Shown here piece after piece: positions 40,170 through 49,270 of a stretch of DNA of 64,000 nt. A program made the position numbers and the translations under genes. Below the pieces are notes generated by a model, which was not told the DNA's origin, searched no databases, and worked only from the letters and a program-made list of their open reading frames with translations. Origin of the DNA: Lachnospiraceae bacterium (lineage in GTDB: Bacteria > Bacillota > Clostridia > Lachnospirales > Lachnospiraceae); the NCBI GenBank assembly GCA_017396555.1, contig JAFQLS010000024.1:1-64000 (forward strand), given 5' to 3'. Position 1 is the first letter of the stretch. Each line of letters starts with the position of its first letter.

Positions 40170-41039
40170 ATGAAGATTGAGAGAAATGCACCATGTCCAT
40201 GCGGAAGTGGTAAAAAATATAAATTATGTCATGCAGCATTTGATGATAAGATTAAGAAATATGAAAGAGAAGGGTGCGTGCTTCCGCCGAGAGATATAAT
40301 AAAGACACCTGAACAACTAGAAGGAATAAGGGAAAGCGCTAAAATTAACATAGCTGTTCTTGACTATGTGGCAGAAAATATCAGAGAAGGAATGTCTACA
40401 GAGGAGATAGATAAGCTTGTTTATGAGAAGACAATAGAGCTTGGTGGCATACCGGCACCGCTTAATTATGAAGGATATCCTAAGAGCGTATGTACATCTA
40501 TTAATGATGTAGTGTGTCATGGAATTCCGTCGGAGGATGAGATACTAGAAGAAGGAGATATTGTAAATGTAGATATTTCTACTATATATAATGGATATTA
40601 TTCTGATTCATCAAGGATGTTTATGATTGGAGAGGTTCATGAGGAAATGAAAAGACTTGTGGATGTAACTAAGGAATGTGTGGAAAAAGCATTAGAGCAA
40701 GTACGACCTTGGGGATTTCTTGGAGATATAGGACAGGCAATAAATGACCATGCGAAGGCAAATGGTTATACAGTTGTGCGTGAAATAGGTGGTCATGGTA
40801 TAGGGCTTGAATTTCACGAGGAGCCTTGGGTTAGTCATGTTGGAACCAAGGGAACAGGAATGTTGCTTGTGCCGGGAATGGTTATTACTATAGAACCTAT
40901 GGTAAATATGGGAGATGCAGAGGTTTGTATAGATGAAGAGGATGATTGGACGGTGTTTACCGCTGACGGATATCCTTCGGCACAGTGGGAAGTTATGATT
41001 GCAATAACTGAAGATGGTTATGAATTATTAGCATATTAG
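40170..41039 (+). CDS. map: Type I methionine aminopeptidase with SEC-C zinc motif
   Basis: The start at 40170 (ATG) is preferred over GTG 40161. The 289-residue enzyme has an N-terminal SEC-C motif ([15 protein letters not shown]), which binds zinc and is typical of ribosome-contacting Map of Clostridia. A pita-bread aminopeptidase follows, with metal ligands in [18 protein letters not shown] (two Asp), [13 protein letters not shown] (His), ITIEPMV (Glu) and QWEVMIAI (Glu). It removes the initiator Met from nascent chains. It lies 12 bases after the dGTPase gene and 11 before greA, in one operon. Confidence 0.96.
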   Translation: MKIERNAPCPCGSGKKYKLCHAAFDDKIKKYEREGCVLPPRDIIKTPEQLEGIRESAKINIAVLDYVAENIREGMSTEEIDKLVYEKTIELGGIPAPLNYEGYPKSVCTSINDVVCHGIPSEDEILEEGDIVNVDISTIYNGYYSDSSRMFMIGEVHEEMKRLVDVTKECVEKALEQVRPWGFLGDIGQAINDHAKANGYTVVREIGGHGIGLEFHEEPWVSHVGTKGTGMLLVPGMVITIEPMVNMGDAEVCIDEEDDWTVFTADGYPSAQWEVMIAITEDGYELLAY

Positions 41040-41050
41040 AGAGGATAGTT

Positions 41051-41554
41051 ATGGGAGAGAGATTAACAGAGGCAGATGTAAAAAAGATACAGGATGAGAT
41101 AGAATATCGTAAACTTGTGGTAAGAAAAGATGCTATTGAAGCTGTAAAAGAAGCAAGAGCACAGGGTGACCTTAGCGAAAACTTTGAGTATTATGCTGCA
41201 AAAAAAGATAAAAACAAAAATGAGAGTAGGATAAGATATTTGGAGAAAATGCTAAAAACGGCTACTATTGTTAAGGATGAGTCGGAGTCAGATGCGATAG
41301 GCCTTAATAATACCGTTGAAGTTATGTTTGAAGATGATGGAACAACTGAAACATACAGAATAGTTACCAGTATCAGAGGAAATTCTATGAAAAATCTTAT
41401 AAGCATTGAATCACCTATTGGCAAGGCGTTATTGAATCATAAGGTTGGGGACAGAGTGTATGTTAAAGTAAATGAACAGATAGGCTACTATCTTATTGTT
41501 AAAAATATTGAAAAAACCAGTGATGAATCAGACGATGTTATAAAATCTTTTTAA
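41051..41554 (+). CDS. greA: Transcription elongation factor GreA/GreB family
   Basis: The 167-residue protein has the N-terminal antiparallel coiled coil with the tip motif ARAQGDLSENFEYYAAKKDKN, whose acidic residues reactivate backtracked RNA polymerase. It also has a C-terminal FKBP-like domain (SPIGKALLNHKVGDRVYV). It rescues arrested transcription by stimulating RNA cleavage. GAGAGGAT precedes the ATG, and the gene follows map in the same operon. It could be a paralog of the main GreA, as the coiled coil is a little divergent. Confidence 0.92.
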   Translation: MGERLTEADVKKIQDEIEYRKLVVRKDAIEAVKEARAQGDLSENFEYYAAKKDKNKNESRIRYLEKMLKTATIVKDESESDAIGLNNTVEVMFEDDGTTETYRIVTSIRGNSMKNLISIESPIGKALLNHKVGDRVYVKVNEQIGYYLIVKNIEKTSDESDDVIKSF

Positions 41555-41616
41555 TTGTTGTCATAGCTTATAAAAAAATTACATATCTTGTATAAATAAG
41601 TTTTTTAGGATGTGTA

Positions 41617-41874
41617 ATGAAAGAATATATTGAACATCGTGCAATAGAAATTGCAAATTACATTGTAGAAAACGGTGCAACTGTACGTCAGACAGCAAAG
41701 GAGTTCGGTGTTAGTAAAAGTACCGTACATATGGACATTACTAAAAGATTGAAAAACATTAATCCGGAGCTTGCACTAAGAACGAGACAGGTGCTTGATG
41801 TGAATAAGTCGGAACGTCATATAAGGGGAGGAATGGCAACCAAAGAAAAATATTTGCATCAGAATAATAACTAG
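41617..41874 (+). CDS. spoIIID: Sporulation transcriptional regulator SpoIIID
   Basis: The 85-residue protein has the helix-turn-helix ANYIVENGATVRQTAKEFGVSKSTVHMDIT (about 12-42) and the basic C-terminal helix with RHIRGGMATKEKYL, as in SpoIIID. It activates and represses mother-cell sporulation genes. In Bacillus the order is spoIIID-mbl-flhO-flhP. Here a phosphate two-component system and Na/Pi transporter separate spoIIID from mbl-flgF-flgG, so the synteny is interrupted by an insertion. Confidence 0.97.
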   Translation: MKEYIEHRAIEIANYIVENGATVRQTAKEFGVSKSTVHMDITKRLKNINPELALRTRQVLDVNKSERHIRGGMATKEKYLHQNNN

Positions 41875-41893
41875 GGATATGGAGGATAAGAAA

Positions 41894-42565
41894 ATGATAT
41901 TTTGCGTAGAGGATGATACAAGTATCAGAGAATTAATGGTATATACATTGAAGGCGTCAGGTTTTGAAGCAGAGGGATTAATAGATGGAAAATCTCTATT
42001 TGAAGCGATTTCAAATAAAAAACCAAAGCTCATAATGTTAGATATAATGCTTCCGGAAATGGATGGAATAGAAATTCTTAAAAAGCTTAAGTCGAAATCC
42101 TCTACGGCATCAATCCCTGTAATTATGGCAACAGCCAAGGGAACTGAATACGATAAAGTAATGGGGCTTGACCTGGGTGCAGATGATTATCTCACAAAAC
42201 CATTTGGAATGATGGAAATGGTATCAAGGGTAAAGGCAGTGCTTAGACGCACTATTACAGAAGAAGTGGATGAAACACTTAAAGTAGGCGAACTTGAATT
42301 GAATATGACAGAACATACGGTTATTTCATGTGGAGAGAAGATTCAACTTACCTTAAAAGAATACGAGATGCTTAAATTATTTATGAAACATCTTGGAAGA
42401 GTATATTCGCGAGACCAGCTGTTACAGAAAATATGGGAAGCAGATTATGCAGGTGAGACAAGAACTGTAGATGTTCATGTAGGAACACTTAGAACTAAGC
42501 TTGGTAAATGTGGAGGATATATCGAGACTGTCAGAGGCGTAGGCTATAGGATGCAGGAACATTAA
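41894..42565 (+). CDS. PhoB/PhoP-like response regulator
   Basis: ATG 41894 has GGAGG 8 bases upstream; the ATG at 41879 overlaps that site. The 223-residue regulator has a receiver domain with the phospho-acceptor D50 in KLIMLDIMLPEMDG and the KPF switch lysine in DDYLTKPFGM. It also has an OmpR/PhoB winged helix (LTLKEYEMLKLFMKHLGRVYSRDQLL, VDVHVGTLRTKLG). It pairs with the histidine kinase 11 bases downstream. Its likely target is the Na/Pi transporter, whose promoter has Pho-box-like repeats. Confidence 0.93.
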   Translation: MIFCVEDDTSIRELMVYTLKASGFEAEGLIDGKSLFEAISNKKPKLIMLDIMLPEMDGIEILKKLKSKSSTASIPVIMATAKGTEYDKVMGLDLGADDYLTKPFGMMEMVSRVKAVLRRTITEEVDETLKVGELELNMTEHTVISCGEKIQLTLKEYEMLKLFMKHLGRVYSRDQLLQKIWEADYAGETRTVDVHVGTLRTKLGKCGGYIETVRGVGYRMQEH

Positions 42566-42576
42566 GGAGAAATATT

Positions 42577-43944
42577 GTGAAAAGACGTATTTATAAATCA
42601 ATATGTATGGTGGTTTTGTTAGTTATTGCAGTCTCTATGCTTATGGTGTATGGAGTGTTTTATTCTTATTTTGATGAAAGAATAGCAGTTAATGAAAGTG
42701 TTAATAATATTACTGTTGAAATTCTGCTACCAGTTATGTTAATAATAGGGGTTGATTTGTTTGTGGCGTTTATGCTTGCTTCAAATCTTACCAAAAAGGT
42801 TATTAAACCACTTAATGAGTTGGATTTAAATAATCCATTGTCCAACAGTGAATATGAAGAAATTTTACCACTATTAAGAAGAATTGACGATCAACAACAG
42901 AGGTTGAGATTTCAGTCGGAACAGCTTAAGAGACGTAGGGATGAATTTAATGCAGTTACCCTTAGTATGAATGAGGGACTTGTGCTTTTAAATGATAAAG
43001 GAATGGTATTAAGCATTAATCCTGCGGCATCAAATATTCTTGATGTAAAAGAAGATTGTGTTGGTATGAATATTCTTGAAATAAATAGAGAAGCTATTTT
43101 GCAGGAATTAATAAAGAATGCAATGGACGGCAGCAGAATGGAGGGGGTAATTGAACGTGCAGATGGAGAATATCAGATTGATGTAAGTCCGGTTATATCG
43201 CAGGGAATTATTTCCGGTGCAGTTATTCTAATATTCGATGTAACAGAAAAGGAAAAAGCAGAGCAGGTAAGAAAAGAATTTACTGCTAATGTATCTCATG
43301 AATTAAAAACACCTCTTCAGTCAATACTGGGATATGCTGAATTACTTAAATGTAATATTGCAAAAGAGGAGGATGTTAGTAAATTCAGTTCTAAGATATA
43401 TAGTGAAACTAAGAGAATGATTCATCTTGTAGAGGATATAATTAATTTGTCGGAGCTTGATGAAGGTCCGAAAGGGATGCTTAGGACAGATATTGATGCA
43501 TTTGTTATTGTGAAAGATGTGGTGGATAATCTTACAGCAAGTGCACAGAATTCTGGTGTTAACCTTGTGGTTATAGGTGAGCATATTATTGTAAACGGAA
43601 TTTCACAGCTTATCACAGCGATTGTTTTTAATCTTGTAGATAATGCTATTAAATATAATAAAACAGGTGGCAAGGTTATAATAAACATAAATGAAAATAA
43701 AGATTATGTAATCATTTCTGTAAGGGATACAGGTATTGGTATTCCACAGGAAGATTTAGACAGAATTTTTGAAAGATTTTACAGAGTAGATAAAAGTCAC
43801 TCTAAGGAGGTTGGTGGAACCGGTCTTGGTTTGTCGATTGTAAAACATTCTGCAAAGTTGCATAATGCACAGATTGAAATTGATAGTAAAGTTGGAGAAG
43901 GGACAATTATTAAAGTTCTTTTTCCGAAAAAAATAACAATCTAA
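42577..43944 (+). CDS. PhoR-like sensor histidine kinase
   Basis: The 455-residue protein has two transmembrane helices (about 6-28 and 48-68) with a very short outside loop and a HAMP-like stretch. A PAS domain follows (about 110-215), then a DHp with phospho-His H241 in FTANVSHELKTPLQSILGYAE, and a HATPase (N box VFNLVDNAIKYNK, G1 DTGIGIP, G2 GGTGLGLSIVK). The short sensor loop fits PhoR, which senses the transporter status rather than phosphate directly. GTG start with AGGAG upstream. It is co-transcribed with the response regulator. Confidence 0.93.
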   Translation: MKRRIYKSICMVVLLVIAVSMLMVYGVFYSYFDERIAVNESVNNITVEILLPVMLIIGVDLFVAFMLASNLTKKVIKPLNELDLNNPLSNSEYEEILPLLRRIDDQQQRLRFQSEQLKRRRDEFNAVTLSMNEGLVLLNDKGMVLSINPAASNILDVKEDCVGMNILEINREAILQELIKNAMDGSRMEGVIERADGEYQIDVSPVISQGIISGAVILIFDVTEKEKAEQVRKEFTANVSHELKTPLQSILGYAELLKCNIAKEEDVSKFSSKIYSETKRMIHLVEDIINLSELDEGPKGMLRTDIDAFVIVKDVVDNLTASAQNSGVNLVVIGEHIIVNGISQLITAIVFNLVDNAIKYNKTGGKVIININENKDYVIISVRDTGIGIPQEDLDRIFERFYRVDKSHSKEVGGTGLGLSIVKHSAKLHNAQIEIDSKVGEGTIIKVLFPKKITI

Positions 43945-43952
43945 ATTAAAAC

Positions 43953-44002
43953 TTTACATAGATTTTACAATTGTATGATATTGAATTTGATAATTGTTTG
44001 AT
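43953..44002 (+). promoter_or_regulatory. 11-bp-phased Pho-box-like array
   Basis: TTTACA at 43953 and 43964, ATGATA at 43975, TTTGAT at 43986 and 43997: five hexamers exactly 11 bp apart, with a TATAAA -10-like site at 44007-44012. PhoP/PhoB sites in Bacillus consist of TT(A/C/T)ACA repeats with 11-bp period. The next gene is a phosphate transporter following a PhoB/PhoR-like pair. Confidence 0.6.
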
Positions 44003-44044
44003 AGCATATAAACAAACTTACACAAGAAAGGTAGAGAAATAGAG

Positions 44045-45799
44045 ATGAATATTGACATTATTAAGATACTTGAGTTTATCGGTGGCTTGTGCCTGTTCCT
44101 TTTCGGTATGGATGCAATGGGTAAGGCTCTTGAACGTCGTGCAGGAAGTAAGCTTAGAGGAATACTTGGTAAGCTTACAACTAACAGATTTGCCGGACTT
44201 TTAACAGGTATGGGTGTTACGGCAGTTATTCAGAGTTCTTCTGCTACGACTGTAATGGTAGTTGGATTTGTTAACTCGGGTATTATGAGTCTTAAGCAGG
44301 CTATAAATGTTATTATGGGTGCTAATATCGGTACTACTATAACAGCCTGGATATTGAGCTTAAGTGGTATAGATGGTGATAACCTTTTTATGAAATTGCT
44401 TAAGCCTACATCGTTTTCGCCAATTTTGGCACTTATAGGTATTATATTTCTTATGTTCAGTAAAAGTAGTAAGAAACATGATACGGGTACAATTTTGTTA
44501 GGATTTGCTACACTGATGTTTGGTATGGATACGATGTCGACTGCAGTAGAGGGACTCGCTAATGTACCAGAGTTTCAGGAATTGTTTATAATGTTTGAGA
44601 ATCCAATTCTGGGTATGCTTGCAGGTGCTGTTCTTACTGCTGTTATACAGTCAAGTTCGGCTTCAGTAGGTATTTTGCAGGCTTTGGCTGTTACAGGTAA
44701 AGTATCTTATGGTGCAGCTATTCCTATTATAATGGGTCAGAATATAGGTACATGTATTACAGCTCTTATTTCATCTATAGGTGCTAATAAGAATGCTAAG
44801 AGAGCGGCGGCAGTGCATCTGTCATTTAATGTGATTGGTACAGTTGTGTGGCTTACTGTATTTAGTATTGTTAATGCAGTGATTAGTCCGGCATTATTTG
44901 CAGAGTCGGCAACTAAATTTGGTATAGCCGTGGCACATTCGATATTTAATTTTGCGTGTGTACTCTTGTTGTTCCCGGCGGCAGGCTTACTTGAAAAATT
45001 TGTTATGAAGATAGTCGCAGATTCTAAGACACCGGAAGTAGTTGCAGAATTGGATGAGAGATTGTTAACTACACCACCTATTGCTTTGGAGCGTTGTAGA
45101 ACTTATGCTAATGAGATGGCAGAATGTGCAGTGAGATGTTTTAAGGATAGTATAAAAGCAATTAAGGAATACAGCCCTAAGCTTGCAGAGGAAATCAGAG
45201 AGAATGAGGAAAGAACAGATCACTACGAAGATGTTCTTGGAAGTTATTTGGTAAAACTTAGTACAATGCAGATTAGCGAAGAAGACAATCGTGAAGCAGC
45301 AATGATGCTTAAGGCTATTAATGATTTTGAAAGGATTTCAGATCATAGCGTAAATATATTAGAATCTGTAGAAGAGATAAGAGAAAAGGAATTAGAATTG
45401 ACAGATAGTGCATTGGAACAGCTTGATGTTCTTACCAATGCTATAAATGAAATTCTTGACTTGTCATTGCAGGCATATAAGGATTATGATATTGATACCG
45501 CATATAAGGTGGAACCTCTTGAACAGGTAATTGATGAAATGAAGGAAAAAATGCGAAGCCAGCATATATATCGTCTTCAGAAGGGTAATTGTAGTATAGA
45601 AGCCGGATTTGTGTGGTCGGATTTATTAACAAACTTTGAAAGAACATCAGACCATTGCTCCAATATTGCGGGAGAATTAATTGATAAGGCTCATGAAACT
45701 ATGAATATACATGAGTCGATTAGAAATATTAAAACTACAGACAGTCATTTTAAGGATATGTATGAATCCTATGTTGAAAAATATGGAACGTTCATTTAA
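44045..45799 (+). CDS. Na/Pi cotransporter with C-terminal PhoU-like domain
   Basis: This 584-residue NptA/PNaS-family protein has two inverted repeats with the QSSS motifs GVTAVIQSSSATTVMVVGF and VLTAVIQSSSASVGILQAL, and about eight or nine helices in the first 330 residues. From about 345 on it carries PhoU-like helical repeats (ERCRTYANEMAECAVRCFKDS, INDFERISDHSVNILE, LLTNFERTSDHCSNIA), with the metal-binding E-R-x-S/T-D-H motif twice. It imports phosphate with sodium, and the PhoU part probably regulates flux or the adjacent kinase. Confidence 0.95.
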   Translation: MNIDIIKILEFIGGLCLFLFGMDAMGKALERRAGSKLRGILGKLTTNRFAGLLTGMGVTAVIQSSSATTVMVVGFVNSGIMSLKQAINVIMGANIGTTITAWILSLSGIDGDNLFMKLLKPTSFSPILALIGIIFLMFSKSSKKHDTGTILLGFATLMFGMDTMSTAVEGLANVPEFQELFIMFENPILGMLAGAVLTAVIQSSSASVGILQALAVTGKVSYGAAIPIIMGQNIGTCITALISSIGANKNAKRAAAVHLSFNVIGTVVWLTVFSIVNAVISPALFAESATKFGIAVAHSIFNFACVLLLFPAAGLLEKFVMKIVADSKTPEVVAELDERLLTTPPIALERCRTYANEMAECAVRCFKDSIKAIKEYSPKLAEEIRENEERTDHYEDVLGSYLVKLSTMQISEEDNREAAMMLKAINDFERISDHSVNILESVEEIREKELELTDSALEQLDVLTNAINEILDLSLQAYKDYDIDTAYKVEPLEQVIDEMKEKMRSQHIYRLQKGNCSIEAGFVWSDLLTNFERTSDHCSNIAGELIDKAHETMNIHESIRNIKTTDSHFKDMYESYVEKYGTFI

Positions 45800-45893
45800 T
45801 TTTCATAATTAGAACAAAATTTGAACACAATTTTAATTTATTATGTCTATATGCTATTTAAGGTAGCATACAACATAACATTTTCATAACTCG

Positions 45894-45913
45894 GTCCGAC
45901 CTTCGGGTCGGAC
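45894..45913. repeat. UUCG-capped hairpin
   Basis: GTCCGACC (45894-45901) and GGTCGGAC (45906-45913) with a TTCG tetraloop, GC-rich and very stable, without a T-run. Confidence 0.7.
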
Positions 45914-45931
45914 ATCCTTCTAATTTAAGGG

Positions 45932-45958
45932 ATGCTTCGTGGTGAAGCATTCTTTTTT
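45932..45958 (+). terminator. Intrinsic terminator of Na/Pi transporter
   Basis: ATGCTTC (45932-45938) with GAAGCAT (45944-45950), followed by TCTTTTTT. Confidence 0.85.
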
Positions 45959-45980
45959 GCGTATTTTTAGTAAAAATACC

Positions 45981-46008
45981 TAAAGTTTTCACCTGAAAAT
46001 GCCGATAA
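45981..46008 (+). promoter_or_regulatory. Sigma-D (FliA-type) promoter upstream of mbl-flgF-flgG
   Basis: TAAAGTTT, a 12-base gap, then GCCGATAA; this matches the sigma-28 consensus TAAAGTTT-N11-GCCGATAA except for one extra spacer base. It lies 158 bases before the mbl start. TATAAT at 46075-46080 and 46117-46122 are possible housekeeping -10 sites with poor -35 sequences. Confidence 0.75.
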
Positions 46009-46166
46009 TATTCCGTAAGAGTAGAAAAATCCCAAATTTCAAAAAAAGTTCTTCCATATTTGAAAGTTATTGTTTATAATGACTTAAGGTGGGCATTTTT
46101 TTGGCTAAAATAAGATTATAATAACAATAATTAATAATATAGAGATAATAAGGAAGGAGTTTCATT

Positions 46167-47159
46167 ATGTTAACAACAGATATTGGAATTGATTTGGGAA
46201 CAGCGAGTATTCTTGTATATATTAAAGGTAAAGGCGTAGTACTTAAAGAGCCTTCAGTAGTAGCATTTGATAGAGATACGAATAAGATTAAAGCAATAGG
46301 TGAAGAAGCAAGACTTATGATTGGTAGAACACCTGGAAATATTGTAGCAGTAAGACCACTTAGACAGGGTGTTATTTCTGATTATACAGTAACAGAGAAG
46401 ATGCTTAAACATTTTATTCAAAAGGCTATGGGCAAGAGAATTCTTAAGAGACCAAGAATTAGTGTCTGTGTACCTAGTGGTGTTACTGAGGTTGAGAAGA
46501 AGGCGGTTAAGGATGCTACATTCCTTGCCGGAGCGAGAGAAGTATCAATTATCGAGGAACCAATTGCAGCCGCTATCGGCGCAGGTATCGACATTTCAAG
46601 ACCATGTGGAAATATGATAGTCGATATCGGTGGTGGAACAACGGATATAGCAGTTATCTCATTGGGAGGAACTGTTGTTAGTGCATCTGTTAAGGTTGCA
46701 GGTGACGATTTTGATGAGGCTATCGTTAGATATATGCGTAAAAAACACAATCTTTTGATAGGTGAAAGAACTGCGGAAGAGATTAAGATTCAGATAGGTG
46801 CGGCATTTAGGAGACCTGAGGTTGCTACAATGCAGGTTAGAGGACGTAATCTTGTTACCGGTCTTCCTAAGACTATAACAGTTACATCTGAGGAAACAGA
46901 AGAAGCACTTAAGGAAACTACATCTAAGATTGTTGAAGCAGTTTGTAGTGTTCTTGAGAAGACTCCACCGGAGCTTGCTGCTGATATTTCGGATAGAGGT
47001 ATCGTGCTTACAGGTGGTGGTGCGTTATTGCAGGGACTTGAAGAACTTATTGAAGAGAAAACAGGAATTAACACAATGACAGCGGAAGATCCTATGACAG
47101 CAGTAGCCATTGGAACAGGAAAGTTTATTGAATTTTTAAGTGAACATGGCATTGACTAA
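46167..47159 (+). CDS. mbl: MreB/Mbl-family actin-like protein
   Basis: The 330-residue actin homologue has phosphate 1 loop IGIDLGTASILVYIKGKG, the connect and phosphate 2 motifs (NMIVDIGGGTTDIAVIS) and the adenosine motif GIVLTGGGALLQGL. It forms filaments that guide lateral cell-wall synthesis. Its place between spoIIID and flgF/flgG is the Bacillus mbl-flhO-flhP order, so Mbl is the better name than MreB. The mbl-type gene being downstream of a sigma-D promoter couples it to the flagellar regulon. The AAGGAG site is well placed. Confidence 0.95.
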   Translation: MLTTDIGIDLGTASILVYIKGKGVVLKEPSVVAFDRDTNKIKAIGEEARLMIGRTPGNIVAVRPLRQGVISDYTVTEKMLKHFIQKAMGKRILKRPRISVCVPSGVTEVEKKAVKDATFLAGAREVSIIEEPIAAAIGAGIDISRPCGNMIVDIGGGTTDIAVISLGGTVVSASVKVAGDDFDEAIVRYMRKKHNLLIGERTAEEIKIQIGAAFRRPEVATMQVRGRNLVTGLPKTITVTSEETEEALKETTSKIVEAVCSVLEKTPPELAADISDRGIVLTGGGALLQGLEELIEEKTGINTMTAEDPMTAVAIGTGKFIEFLSEHGID

Positions 47160-47187
47160 ATAGTGAAAATTCCAGAAAGGAGTACCT

Positions 47188-47964
47188 ATGGTTAGAGGAT
47201 TGTACACAGCATATACTGGTATGATTAATCAACAGTACAGGTTGGATACCATCACAAATAACCTTGCCAATTCAGCAACAACCGGCTACAAGAGAGAAGG
47301 AGCTACGTCGAAGGCGTTTGATGAAGTGCTTGCCATCAAAGTAAAGGATGGTTCAGAAGCATACATCAACAGAGGAATAGGAAATGTAAGCCTTGGTGTA
47401 AAGATAGGTGAAAATTACACAGACTATTCACAGGGTTCTTTTAGAAGTACGGGTAATACTTATGATTTGGCATTAGAGGGAAACGGATTTTTCTCTATAT
47501 CCTTTACTAATCGATACGGTGAAGAGAGTACAAAATATACCAGGGATGGTAGCTTTATTACAGATAATGAAGGTGCCTTAAGAACTAAGGACGGCGATTA
47601 TGTTCTTGGTCAGGGTGGAGAGATTTACATTCCTACGGATGCTGCCGAAGTATCGATAAATGCCCTTGGAGAAATTTATGCAGATGATATGTATGTAGAT
47701 ACTCTTGATATTGTTGATTTTGAAGATTACAACTATCTGAAAAAATATGGTGAAAATATGTGTGAACCTGTAGATGGAGCGCAGATGAAGGATGTTACCG
47801 CAAAGGTGCATCAGGGATATTTAGAAGCATCTAATGTAAATGTTGTTTCTGAAATGGTTGAAATGATTACAATAACAAGAGCATATGAGAGTAATCAGAA
47901 GGTTATTCAGAGTATGGATACAATGCTTGATAAATCTGTTAATGAAGTGGGCAGAGTGATGTAA
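47188..47964 (+). CDS. flgF: Flagellar basal-body rod protein FlgF/FlhO-type
   Basis: The 258-residue protein has the N-terminal rod/hook helix LYTAYTGMINQQYRLDTITNNLANSATTGYKRE and the C-terminal EMVEMITITRAYESNQKVIQSMD helix shared by FlgE/F/G/K. A central beta domain contains GNGFFSI and the TRDGSF loop. It builds the rod that joins the basal body to the hook. The gene lies 28 bases after mbl and 20 before flgG, in one operon, and AAAGGAG precedes the ATG. Confidence 0.93.
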   Translation: MVRGLYTAYTGMINQQYRLDTITNNLANSATTGYKREGATSKAFDEVLAIKVKDGSEAYINRGIGNVSLGVKIGENYTDYSQGSFRSTGNTYDLALEGNGFFSISFTNRYGEESTKYTRDGSFITDNEGALRTKDGDYVLGQGGEIYIPTDAAEVSINALGEIYADDMYVDTLDIVDFEDYNYLKKYGENMCEPVDGAQMKDVTAKVHQGYLEASNVNVVSEMVEMITITRAYESNQKVIQSMDTMLDKSVNEVGRVM

Positions 47965-47984
47965 CGGATGGAGGTTGATGCGAT

Positions 47985-48800
47985 ATGATGCGTTCATTAT
48001 GGACTGCGGCTTCGGGTATGATAGCACAGCAGACAAATGTAGATACAATTTCAAATAATTTAGCAAATGTTAATACAACAGGTTATAAAAAAGACACTGT
48101 TGAATTTAAATCATTATTATATCAAACAGTACAGTCAAAGACCACGAGCTCTAATGGTGAGACTAAGCCGGTGGGAGCACAGGTTGGACTCGGTGTAAGA
48201 AATTCTTCAATAACCTCAGTATTTACTCAGGGAAATCTGACAGAATCCACTAAATCCACGGATTTTGCTATAGAAGGAGAAGGTTTCTTTGCAGTTCAGG
48301 GCCTTGATGGGGAAACTTATTTTACTAGAAATGGTTCGTTTAACTGGGCACTTGGAACATATGGAATGATGCTCTGTAACACGGAAGGTTTACCGGTTAT
48401 GGATACTCAGGGATATCCGATTGAACTGGGTGAAGATTATGACATTTCCAAAGTTACAATAGATGCTAATGGTAATATTTGTTATCCGGATGAAAATAAT
48501 AATCCGGCACAGACAGGAATTCAGATAGGTCTGGTACAATTTAGTAATCCGTCAGGAATGGAAAAACAGGGTGGAAGCTTATATAAAGCAACTGAAGCCT
48601 CTGGTGAACCGGTTCTTGAAAGCGAGAACGATGCAATTAAGAAGAGTAAAATCAGACAGGGTTATTTGGAGGCATCTAATGTTCAGGTTGTTGATGAAAT
48701 GGTTAATTTGATTGTGGCACAGAGAGCTTACGAGATGAATTCTAAGGCTATTCAGGCATCGGATGATATGCTTGGACAGGCTAACCAGTTGAAGAGATAG
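47985..48800 (+). CDS. flgG: Flagellar basal-body rod protein FlgG
   Basis: This 271-residue distal-rod protein has LWTAASGMIAQQTNVDTISNNLANVNTTGYKK at the N-terminus, GEGFFAVQ and FTRNGSF in the middle, and YLEASNVQVVDEMVNLIVAQRAYEMNSKAIQASD at the C-terminus. The VNTTGYKK and QRAYE motifs are diagnostic for FlgG versus FlgF. It is the second rod gene of the mbl operon and corresponds to FlhP of Bacillus. GGAGG is 10 bases before the ATG. Confidence 0.95.
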   Translation: MMRSLWTAASGMIAQQTNVDTISNNLANVNTTGYKKDTVEFKSLLYQTVQSKTTSSNGETKPVGAQVGLGVRNSSITSVFTQGNLTESTKSTDFAIEGEGFFAVQGLDGETYFTRNGSFNWALGTYGMMLCNTEGLPVMDTQGYPIELGEDYDISKVTIDANGNICYPDENNNPAQTGIQIGLVQFSNPSGMEKQGGSLYKATEASGEPVLESENDAIKKSKIRQGYLEASNVQVVDEMVNLIVAQRAYEMNSKAIQASDDMLGQANQLKR

Positions 48801-48816
48801 GAATGAGGTGTAGTGT

Positions 48817-49185
48817 ATGAGTATGAAGATAGATAACTATACAAATTCCCTAATAGATATGTATAATACTCAGACAGACAATACTTCTGAAAGGACATCT
48901 AAGCTTGAAGGTAAATTATCAGGAGATTTATCTACGGCAACCACGGATGAGTTGATGGAAGTATGTAAGGAGTTTGAGGCTTATTTTACAGAACAGGTAT
49001 TCAAATCTATGCAGAAGATGGTGCCTGAAAGTGAAAGTTCTGATACGGCTACTAAGACAACTATGGATTACATAGAGGATATGCTAACGCAGGAATATGC
49101 AAGCAGTTCCAGTGAAAATGGTGGTCTTGGGTTAGCACAAATGTTATATGAACAGATGAAAAGAAATTATAATATTACAGAATAA
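48817..49185 (+). CDS. flgJ: Rod-binding protein FlgJ-like (no muramidase domain)
   Basis: The 122-residue protein matches the rod-binding half of FlgJ: LMEVCKEFEAYFTEQVFKSMQKMVP and DYIEDMLTQEYASSSSENGGLGLAQMLYEQM. The peptidoglycan hydrolase half found in Proteobacteria is missing, as is usual for Clostridia. It caps the growing rod. It follows flgG by 16 bases with GAGGTG upstream. A weak hairpin (GTCGCC/GGGCGAC, 49191-49216) ends the operon before recD2. Confidence 0.9.
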   Translation: MSMKIDNYTNSLIDMYNTQTDNTSERTSKLEGKLSGDLSTATTDELMEVCKEFEAYFTEQVFKSMQKMVPESESSDTATKTTMDYIEDMLTQEYASSSSENGGLGLAQMLYEQMKRNYNITE

Positions 49186-49270
49186 GGATATGTCGCCTAC
49201 AATTATTGTGGGCGACTGTTGTTATATTCTGCATAACACATAAAAGACAACTATAATATAGGAGAAGAAG

